A stretch of 64,000 bases of DNA from Candidatus Latescibacterota bacterium (GTDB taxonomy: Bacteria; Latescibacterota; UBA2968; UBA8231), in NCBI GenBank assembly GCA_007571365.1, contig RKRN01000055.1:1-64000 (forward strand), read 5' to 3'. Under the pieces are notes generated by a model. The model saw only the letters and a program-made list of their open reading frames with translations, was not told where the DNA came from and ran no database searches. Position numbers and translations under genes: made by a program. Positions 57,096 through 64,000 of this stretch are shown piece after piece. Positions within the stretch are counted from its first letter, which is position 1. Each line of letters starts with the position of its first letter.

Positions 57096-60000
57096 AGCCC
57101 GAACCCAAAGTAGAAGCGCCACTTGTCAATCTCGCTCAGGCCGCCTTCGGAGTCCCGCACGGTCAGATAGCAGTCCTGCTCGGTCGGGTTGCATTCGGAT
57201 TCCCCCCAACCGCCATTGGACGATCTCTTGAACCACTGCACCCGGGACGATGAGAGCGGACGCGCCACTTGCAGATAGGCAAACATCGGGATGCGGTAAA
57301 AAGTAAAAAGCTGTAGCCGCAACTGGCCGCCCACGTCGGTCAGGAATTGGTCGGTATTGGGCCAAGACCGCCATCGCTTTCCCGACCAGAAGTCAATGTC
57401 CTCAAAGCGCGAGAAATTGCCCACCACCCCGGCTTCGGCGAATAGCTCGGCGTAGAGCTTGGAAAAGTTGAAGTTGATAAAGCGGCTGCTGATGCGCTTG
57501 AGCACCGGAAACTCGTAGCCGACGCGGGCGTAGAGCAACTTGGTGCCAGAATCAGTGAAGTAGGGATAGCCGCTGAGGAAGTCGCGCCCGCCGACATAGT
57601 AGCGCAGGGGCCAGTAGAAGCGGCCTTCGAGAAACCCGCCATCTTCGATAAAGCGGGGCTTGAGGCGGACGTTTTTGTACGCGCCAATAAGATTGATGTT
57701 GAGCGAGTTGTTGAAGGGCAACCTGACCCGCTCGTTGTACGCGGCTATGTATTCGTTGGCCCGCATACGACGCTCGACGCCGACGAACTGATCGCGGGGG
57801 ACTCCATCGGTGGATATTTGCTCGGTCAGCGAATCGGCTACCGTCGGCATTAAATAGCGATAGACTAAAGCCAAGGCGCGGCCCGACGGACTGATCAAGC
57901 GGTCGGCCGTGGGGTTGATCTTCTGGTAGCGCCAAGCCATGCTGAGAGTGTGTGTGCGAAAGAAGCTGAGATCGCCGTAGAAGGTCAGCGGATCTTCGCT
58001 GTCAACCAACAGGGTATCTTGGGTCAAAAGCGACGGATCTAAGGAGGCTGATATATCGACGCCGTCTTGTTCCAAATAGATCTGGTTCTGGCTGCGAAAG
58101 CGTCGTAAGGTCCAGCCCTCGGCGTAGTCGCGCCATATATAGAGGGCGTTCAACTCGGTTCGCCGAGTCAGCGGCACATCGACGCCCACGGCCAGTTGCC
58201 CCAAGGATGTCTTGAACAAATCTTCGCGGCTCGTGCTCTGATAGATGTATTGGCGGACGTTCGGGATGAGCAGGCTGGTGACCGAATCGACGGGCACCGG
58301 ATAGATATTGTCCACGTCGAGCGTATCGGGCGCGATCTGGCGATCTTTGATCAGGTTGTCGATCTCGCGCCGGCGGCCCGCGATGTAAAACGAGGGGTTG
58401 AAGGTCCGATTATTGCCCACCTGTGGCCGGAGTCGGCGCTCGTAGAAAAAGCCGACATCCGTATTGAGGTCTGTGGCATTGCGCATGTTCTTGCCGGCAA
58501 TGCCCCAAGCCGTCAGTTCCTGCCCACCAAGCATGTCGCCGGTGGAAAACTGCAAGCCGCCGCTGGCCTGATTGAGGCCAAAAGTGTTGCCGACATACGT
58601 AGGGCCGACCTGTAGAATCGGGATGTAGCGCAAGACGTTGCGCCCCCGGTACGGCGCGACTTGGTACTGATCGGCGAGCTTGGGGCCGTCGAAAATGGAG
58701 CGATAGTCGCGCATCGCCACCGGCTCAAAGCGTGCGTCGCGCTCGAATTCGCCCATCTCAAAACTATAGAGGCTATAGTCGTTGGAGTGGTAACCACTGT
58801 ATACCACGCGCTCGTCGTCGGCTACGGTCGGCACGAAAGCTCCGCCAATGACGTTGGTTAGCTGTTCGACTTGGTCGTTTTCCAAGCGGTAGCGGTAGAT
58901 GTTGAAAATGCCACTCTGGTCCGACGAAAACACAAAACCTGAGCCATCGGGCAGCCAGTACGGATCGCGCTCGTCGGCCGGCGAGGCTACGACCGCGCGA
59001 AACCCCGACGAGTCGGGATGGGCGAAGGCAACCGTATCGGGAAAGACGTCGATGGTTTTCTCTTCGTCTGCTTCGCCTTCTTCGTCTTCGCTCTTCTTTT
59101 CGGCCTTCGCAAAAACCTTGGGTCGCGGCGGACTATCGGCGCGGATCATCGCGATGTCGCGGTCTTGGCCGCGGAACACGCTGAAGAGCAGCCACTCGCC
59201 ATCGGGCGAAAAACGCGGTGCCATGTATTGGGTGGCGTCGTTGTTGTTGGTCAGATAGGCCAAGTCCGTGCCGTCGCGATCAATGAGGCCGAGGTTATTG
59301 GTCCCGTCCTTGTTGTGGACAAAGGCGATGCGCTGGCCATCGGGAGAGAACGAGGGGTCTTTGGCGCGCAGATTGGCGCTGATGCGGCGCTCCTGGTCCT
59401 CGGCCAAATTGTAGATATATAGATCGTTAAAACCGCCCTTGTTGCGGACAAAGACAATCTCCTCCCCGTCGGGCGACCAGCCAATCCGCGTATCAATCCA
59501 GCCTTTGAGCTCGGTCTTTTCGTGCGTCTTGAAATCGTAGATCTTGAGCACCGTGAGCGCGTAATCCTGCTGCTCGCTGGTCAGGTACGCCAGTTTTTTG
59601 CCGTCCGGCGACAGCACGGGATGGTATTCAAGCACGCCCTCGTTGACCTGGTCCAGCGGCTCGCCCTGAAAGAAACCCTGGGCGCGGATCTCGGATTCGA
59701 GGCGACCGTAATTCTCGGCCAAGAAGGCGACCCAATCCGCGTAAAACTGATCCGCGGAAACGCCCAACACCCGGCGAATGGCCGGGTCGAAGCTCATTGA
59801 GCCGATCTGATGCGTCAGTTCATCGACCTTTTCGGCACCGTACTGTTCGTGGATGTACACCATCATCGCGTAGCCCTGATTGTACACGAACTCGCCGTAG
59901 AACTTGCCCATGCGGTCCAAAACCGTCCCCATTTCCTCCCACGAGAGCAGATCGTCTTCGAGCACTGCCATCCGCAGCAACATGTCGCGGTGCGAATCCC

Positions 60001-60541
60001 AAGAGTCGTAGCCGAATTTGTGCGCCCCGTACTGGGCGATGCCCTCGGTCCAACCGCGCGGGGCATTGAGATGGTACAGCGGAAATTGAAATGTAATGTC
60101 TGGATTGGAGTCGAAGCGCGAGACTGCAAGCAGGGCGAACTGGAAGGGCCACTTCTTGCGCGCCTTGTTGAGCGTAATGATGTGCGTCAATTCGTGCGTG
60201 ACCACGTTTTTGATCCAATCGTGACTGCCGCGCAGTTCAAAATCGAGGCTGGTGGCCCAAATGGCCATGGTATTGCTGTAGTAATTGGCCCAACCATTGC
60301 CGAGCACGTCGGAGTTGTCGAAGACCATGACGTGGATGGTGCGGAAGTCGTCGTAGTAGTCGTAGGCCGCCGCGAGCGTGGGAAAGACCTCCTCGCAGGT
60401 TTCGGCTACTCGGCGTGCAGTACCCTCGGCCCCGCGTGCGAAATGGACCCGGAAGTGATCGGTGACGATGGTTTGTATCTGGGCTTGGGCTGCTCCGGCG
60501 AGGAACAGCGCGGCCATGGCGGAAAAAATCGCTCGACGCAA
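57092..60541 (-). CDS. Peptidase MA-like (HELTH) / TolB-type beta-propeller / putative outer-membrane barrel protein
   Basis: VVTHELTHIITLNKARKKW metalloprotease motif; repeated 'SPDGKKLAYLTS', 'SPDGEEIVFVRN', 'SPDGQRIAFVHN', 'SPDGEWLLFSVF'; C-terminal BamA-like segment. TTG start as tracked; exact start uncertain. Confidence 0.85.
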   Translation of the reverse strand: MRRAIFSAMAALFLAGAAQAQIQTIVTDHFRVHFARGAEGTARRVAETCEEVFPTLAAAYDYYDDFRTIHVMVFDNSDVLGNGWANYYSNTMAIWATSLDFELRGSHDWIKNVVTHELTHIITLNKARKKWPFQFALLAVSRFDSNPDITFQFPLYHLNAPRGWTEGIAQYGAHKFGYDSWDSHRDMLLRMAVLEDDLLSWEEMGTVLDRMGKFYGEFVYNQGYAMMVYIHEQYGAEKVDELTHQIGSMSFDPAIRRVLGVSADQFYADWVAFLAENYGRLESEIRAQGFFQGEPLDQVNEGVLEYHPVLSPDGKKLAYLTSEQQDYALTVLKIYDFKTHEKTELKGWIDTRIGWSPDGEEIVFVRNKGGFNDLYIYNLAEDQERRISANLRAKDPSFSPDGQRIAFVHNKDGTNNLGLIDRDGTDLAYLTNNNDATQYMAPRFSPDGEWLLFSVFRGQDRDIAMIRADSPPRPKVFAKAEKKSEDEEGEADEEKTIDVFPDTVAFAHPDSSGFRAVVASPADERDPYWLPDGSGFVFSSDQSGIFNIYRYRLENDQVEQLTNVIGGAFVPTVADDERVVYSGYHSNDYSLYSFEMGEFERDARFEPVAMRDYRSIFDGPKLADQYQVAPYRGRNVLRYIPILQVGPTYVGNTFGLNQASGGLQFSTGDMLGGQELTAWGIAGKNMRNATDLNTDVGFFYERRLRPQVGNNRTFNPSFYIAGRRREIDNLIKDRQIAPDTLDVDNIYPVPVDSVTSLLIPNVRQYIYQSTSREDLFKTSLGQLAVGVDVPLTRRTELNALYIWRDYAEGWTLRRFRSQNQIYLEQDGVDISASLDPSLLTQDTLLVDSEDPLTFYGDLSFFRTHTLSMAWRYQKINPTADRLISPSGRALALVYRYLMPTVADSLTEQISTDGVPRDQFVGVERRMRANEYIAAYNERVRLPFNNSLNINLIGAYKNVRLKPRFIEDGGFLEGRFYWPLRYYVGGRDFLSGYPYFTDSGTKLLYARVGYEFPVLKRISSRFINFNFSKLYAELFAEAGVVGNFSRFEDIDFWSGKRWRSWPNTDQFLTDVGGQLRLQLFTFYRIPMFAYLQVARPLSSSRVQWFKRSSNGGWGESECNPTEQDCYLTVRDSEGGLSEIDKWRFYFGFGL

Positions 60542-60557
60542 CAGGCATCCCTTTCAC

Positions 60558-60589
60558 AAAAAGGCGACCCGCAGCCAATTGCCGGTCGC
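60558..60589 (-). terminator. Terminator/attenuator-like hairpin in the leader of the 57092..60541 gene
   Basis: GCGACC (60564-60569) / GGTCGC (60584-60589), with AAAAA at 60558-60562 reading as T-tract on the minus strand. Confidence 0.45.
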
Positions 60590-60617
60590 TCCACAAGTTG
60601 TTAGGAAAATACTTGAG

Positions 60618-60644
60618 GCCGTGCCCCTCGTCAAACGGCACGGC
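60618..60644. repeat. Perfect 8-bp inverted repeat in divergent intergenic region
   Basis: GCCGTGCC (60618-60625) / GGCACGGC (60637-60644), 11-nt loop. Confidence 0.75.
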
Positions 60645-60684
60645 ACCGCTTTCACGCGGCTTCACCGTTGATTATTATATCTGT

Positions 60685-61356
60685 ATGCACTACACCATTC
60701 ATCCCACCGACGCCCTCGACCTGCCCGACGCCGATTGGGAGCGTCTCCAATGGCAAGCGGCCGAGACCCTAGAGATTACCCACTTTCCTTGGGATGATTC
60801 CGGCCACCGCCCCCGCACTCAGGTGCGCCTGCTCTACGACGAGCGGGCACTATCCATTATCTTTCGCGTTGAAGATCGCTACGTCCGCGCTGTAGCCGAG
60901 TGTTTCCAAGATTCAGTCTGCACCGATTCTTGCGTCGAATTCTTCGTCGCACCTCTACCCGATTCGCCGGCTTACTTCAATTTCGAAGTCAACTGCGGCG
61001 GCACCATGCTCCTGCACCGCTGCCCTTCAGCCGCCGAGCGCGCCCAAGGCCGAGAAACTGAAAATGTCAGCGATGCCGACGGAGCCACCATCCGCATCGC
61101 CACCACGCTGCCCCGGATCGTCGAGCCTGAGCGCACTATCCCCACGACTTGGGCGGTCGAGTACCGCATCCCCCTTGCCCTCTTCGCCCAGTACTTCGGT
61201 GCCCAGACGCCCGTGTCCGGCACCCAGTGGAAGGGCAACTTCTATAAATGCGGCGACCGCACCTCTCACCCGCACTGGGGCACGTGGGCACCGGTAGATA
61301 CGCCCAAGCCGAGCTTTCACCAACCCGACTTTTATCAGCCGCTCGTATTTGCCTAG
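60685..61356 (+). CDS. Carbohydrate-binding family 9 (CBM9)-like protein
   Basis: ATG 60685 (MHYTIHPTDALDL); 'QVRLLYDERALSIIFRVEDRYVRAVAECFQDSVCTDSCVEFFVAPLPDSPAYFNFEVNCGG' typical of CBM9-like proteins. Confidence 0.82.
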   Translation: MHYTIHPTDALDLPDADWERLQWQAAETLEITHFPWDDSGHRPRTQVRLLYDERALSIIFRVEDRYVRAVAECFQDSVCTDSCVEFFVAPLPDSPAYFNFEVNCGGTMLLHRCPSAAERAQGRETENVSDADGATIRIATTLPRIVEPERTIPTTWAVEYRIPLALFAQYFGAQTPVSGTQWKGNFYKCGDRTSHPHWGTWAPVDTPKPSFHQPDFYQPLVFA

Positions 61357-63173
61357 CGCAGAGGCGAGTGGTAGGAAGGCCGGTGAGCAAAGCGTCTCAG
61401 CCCAAGATGTAAGCGAGCCTGAGCGGCCGGTCCCAAATGCACAGAGAGATACCGATCCCCTACTTCAACAGACTGGTCTTGGTCGTCTTCGTTTGCTAGT
61501 TGGGCGTTGGTGAATTGATGCTCGCCAAAGGCACCGGCCAGTAACAGGACATCGCGTCCTGCCACTGGGTCCGTATTCACCAGCGTCAGGCTAACTCGGT
61601 CGGTGCTGACCCGATCCACTAAAGCCGCGACGTACTCGGGCAGACCGGGGCGACGACGCTGTGGGTCAAAATAATGCAGATGGGTCTGGAGCATTCCCCC
61701 GTTGTAAATCGCCGCGGGTGTGCCCAAGGCCATCTGGATCAGAGCTTCGGGCAGCACGGGATTGAGCCGCTGGAAGTGGTAGCACTCGCGCGTTTCGGGA
61801 TCGCTGTCGTCGTTCTCTAGGCGATTCAGACTATGGCAGATGCTGGAGTAGGTCGAGTCGATCACTTGATCGACGTAGCTTGGGTTTTTGCCTTCGACAA
61901 AGGAAAACCAAGCGGTCGGCGGGCAGATGCCGGCTTTGGCAGCACCCCAGTCGGCGGGCAGACCGGCAAAAGCGGTGCGGTCGGAAAAGACTTCCTCGAG
62001 GCGGGCCAAATCCCGCTCGCTTTGGCTCAAATAATATAAATGAATATACAAGTAGGGATCGGGCGGCCGAAAATCGAACCAGCCTCGGTCGCCGTGGCGG
62101 GCTGGCACCTTGACGAGGCCATCCTCCTCGCGCCGCAGTTCCCACAGCATGTCGAGTTGCGAGCGGGCCAAGTCCAAATGGGAATCATCGCCGGTCATCA
62201 GTAGGGCGCAACTGCCAGCGACCAAGGCCGGCTCGACGATATTGCGTGCGCCGTGCGGCCAGCGCCAGCCGTAGTATCCACCCCACCACTTGCCGTCCAT
62301 CAACTCGCCAATGACTCCCTCCGGCCCGATATTATCGGGCATGATGCCGCCGTTGGCCTTGCAGCGCTCCTCCCACGCCTGCAAATAATTGAGCACCCAA
62401 GTTTTGTACTGATCGTCGCCAGTGTGGAGATAGGCGTTGGTGATCAAACTGGTGGTGCTCAAGTTGAGAGGTACATCGCAACGGGTCATGCGCCGGTTGA
62501 TCAAGTTGAGGATCCGAGCAAATAGTTCGTCGTCCTTCCAATCAACCTTGAAGAGTGGATCGGAGCTATCGGCACCGGGAATATCCTCAAAGGGTGCTAA
62601 ATAATCTGCCAAGATGGGTCGGTGGTAATCCCAGTCGACTTGGGTGGTGACAAAGCGCGGCCCCTTGCTGCCATTGAGCGGCGAGCGGATCATCTTGCGC
62701 TGGGCGTCCCAATTAGGTGCCAGTGGATCGGCGCCGGTGTACATGGCAGCGTAGCGCAGGGCGCGGGTGCGGTTGATGAGGTGGTTGGGATCGGCCAAGG
62801 CCAAATAGTAGATGTAGGTATAGCTCTCGGAGTGGTGGAACCAGTCAAAGCCAGTGACAAACTCGCGCTCAACCGTGCCGTAATTGGTGTACTGCCAAGT
62901 GATAGCATCCCATTCTTTGCAGGCAATCTGGTAGATGTGCTCTCCGCCGCCTAGCAGATAAAATAAGGGGAACGAGAGGAAGGCCTCGTAGCCATTGTCC
63001 GTGCCGTCCATACTGGTCCACTCTGTGCGCTGGATCAGGGTGCCGTCTGGACGGGTGCTGTGCTCGACAAAGGGATGGGCGGCGCGGTCCATTAAAGCGA
63101 TCAAGTCGCGTTGGCGCACGGCCCAATGAGGCGGGTTTTTGCGGGTCTTAGCTGCAATGGATGCGTAGGCCAT
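61353..63173 (-). CDS. Uncharacterised, predicted (alpha/alpha)-toroid protein; paralogue of 20008..22038
   Basis: Shared motifs: TGDDQYKTWVLNYLQAWEERCKANGGIMPDNIGPEGVIGE, AGAFGEHQFT. Confidence 0.75.
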   Translation of the reverse strand: MAYASIAAKTRKNPPHWAVRQRDLIALMDRAAHPFVEHSTRPDGTLIQRTEWTSMDGTDNGYEAFLSFPLFYLLGGGEHIYQIACKEWDAITWQYTNYGTVEREFVTGFDWFHHSESYTYIYYLALADPNHLINRTRALRYAAMYTGADPLAPNWDAQRKMIRSPLNGSKGPRFVTTQVDWDYHRPILADYLAPFEDIPGADSSDPLFKVDWKDDELFARILNLINRRMTRCDVPLNLSTTSLITNAYLHTGDDQYKTWVLNYLQAWEERCKANGGIMPDNIGPEGVIGELMDGKWWGGYYGWRWPHGARNIVEPALVAGSCALLMTGDDSHLDLARSQLDMLWELRREEDGLVKVPARHGDRGWFDFRPPDPYLYIHLYYLSQSERDLARLEEVFSDRTAFAGLPADWGAAKAGICPPTAWFSFVEGKNPSYVDQVIDSTYSSICHSLNRLENDDSDPETRECYHFQRLNPVLPEALIQMALGTPAAIYNGGMLQTHLHYFDPQRRRPGLPEYVAALVDRVSTDRVSLTLVNTDPVAGRDVLLLAGAFGEHQFTNAQLANEDDQDQSVEVGDRYLSVHLGPAAQARLHLGLRRFAHRPSYHSPLR

Positions 63174-63198
63174 TTTGGGTTTCTCCTAGTCGAATTAT

Positions 63199-63522
63199 TC
63201 AGGTCGCAAGTCCGTGTACCGATCTCCCCGTGCCCCGCGTAAAGAAGGCGTCAAGGACTTCTGCTATACATACAAAGGGGTCAAAGCGGTTGGGATATGA
63301 GGTGTTCGGGGAGCGCACTTTGAGCAGTTCATGCACGGCAGCATCCACTTCTGGGTGGGAATGCAAGAGATGTTTGTAACCTAAAAGATGCCCGAGCCCC
63401 ACGAAACCATATACGAGAAGGTACAGATGTTTCTCGCTGGGTTCAAATCGCATGTGGAGTGCGGTGGGCCCTAGTGAGACTAGACGAAGTTGGCGGCTGG
63501 AAGGCTCCACCGGCAACGGCAT
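63199..63522 (-). CDS. Hypothetical ORF, 107 aa (weak)
   Basis: Open frame with plausible composition in an otherwise empty interval; no family recognised. Confidence 0.3.
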   Translation of the reverse strand: MPLPVEPSSRQLRLVSLGPTALHMRFEPSEKHLYLLVYGFVGLGHLLGYKHLLHSHPEVDAAVHELLKVRSPNTSYPNRFDPFVCIAEVLDAFFTRGTGRSVHGLAT

Positions 63523-63749
63523 AAGCGTACTTTTCTGGTAAGTTGCTGCACAACGCGTTATAGCTATACTTTAGACGCTAGACACCACGCATAACACCAC
63601 ATTGATCCACCTCTATAAAAATATAGAGGGCCCCTCGTTGAGTATTCTGCCCTCGTAGATCGCCCAGTACCACACTTCGGCGCGGATGCGATGATTGCAG
63701 AGGCAGACTGGCAGTGGGCAATAATGACAATAACAAGGTAGATCGCTCT

Positions 63750-64000
63750 ATGCAGGTCCCAATTATTGTAGGATGGTTTCTCGTCTTGGTAGCCTGTGCT
63801 GAACGAGAGCAGGCGGTTAGCACCCAGCGCATGGCTGAACTTCTAGAAGAGATAGCCGTCAATGTCGATCCCGCCACGCATCCGTATGTGAATTTGGACC
63901 GAGTTACATATTTCCGCGCTCAATTGGACCACCTACGCCAAGCCGGTGCAGCCACCAGTCGTCGTGGGCGGGAGCAAATCCTACAAGCCCGCTTTTCTCT
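63750..64000 (+). CDS. Lipoprotein, N-terminal fragment truncated at right window edge
   Basis: ATG 63750; MQVPIIVGWFLVLVACAEREQAVSTQRMAELLEEIAVNVDPATHPYVNLDRVTYFRAQLDHLRQAG..., lipobox LVAC; open to window end. Confidence 0.6.
   Translation, partial: MQVPIIVGWFLVLVACAEREQAVSTQRMAELLEEIAVNVDPATHPYVNLDRVTYFRAQLDHLRQAGAATSRRGREQILQARFS

Noticed and set aside
59810-60604. 264-aa plus-strand ORF
   Set aside because: Antisense to the MA-peptidase gene; mirrors its codon structure.
63578-63877. 99-aa minus-strand ORF
   Set aside because: Antisense to the lipoprotein start at 63750, which has a convincing lipobox.
1-64000. CRISPR arrays, toxin-antitoxin, restriction-modification or phage-defence modules
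   Set aside because: No regularly spaced direct repeats and no recognisable Cas, RM or TA proteins among the translations.

Overview
High-GC bacterial chromosomal window, nearly fully coding. The style (FlgD-like C-terminal Ig domains, DUF6785-like membrane proteins, many PhyH/UxuA-like/Gfo-Idh-MocA genes) suggests an FCB-group, Latescibacterota-like genome; that lineage call is inference. Left third (1-16.6 kb): a TPR/membrane protein (cut by the window edge), a tightly overlapping run of four large exported proteins (three with C-terminal 'FTPNGDG..ND' FlgD-Ig domains, one large putative outer-membrane protein with Asp-rich Ca-binding-like repeats), a secreted CBM9/DOMON-like protein, a second GT39-TPR protein and a convergent pair of polytopic membrane proteins. 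18.7-27.7 kb: an accessory sugar-acid/catabolic neighbourhood (Gfo/Idh/MocA, predicted toroid protein, degenerate M19 dipeptidase, two UxuA-like proteins, PhyH dioxygenase, idonate-type dehydrogenase) ending at tRNA-Leu and tRNA-Cys. 27.9-57 kb: mostly housekeeping (thyA, xerC, topA, map, nrdJ, nrdR, ExbB/ExbD/TonB, accD, BamA-like, surE, rpmI-rplT-pheST, zapA, rny, ymdB, xseAB, recN, pgsA). Right end: a giant MA-peptidase/TolB-propeller protein, a CBM9-like protein, a second toroid-like protein and the start of a lipoprotein. No CRISPR array, transposase, rRNA or prophage was seen. Most notable items: the overlapping FlgD-Ig surface-protein operon, an apparently unnamed 'Y..LP..ERG.V.YF' repeat inside its largest member, a dipeptidase homologue missing three of five metal ligands, and terminators abutting the start codons of two genes. 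All homology calls are from reading the translations; no searches were run.
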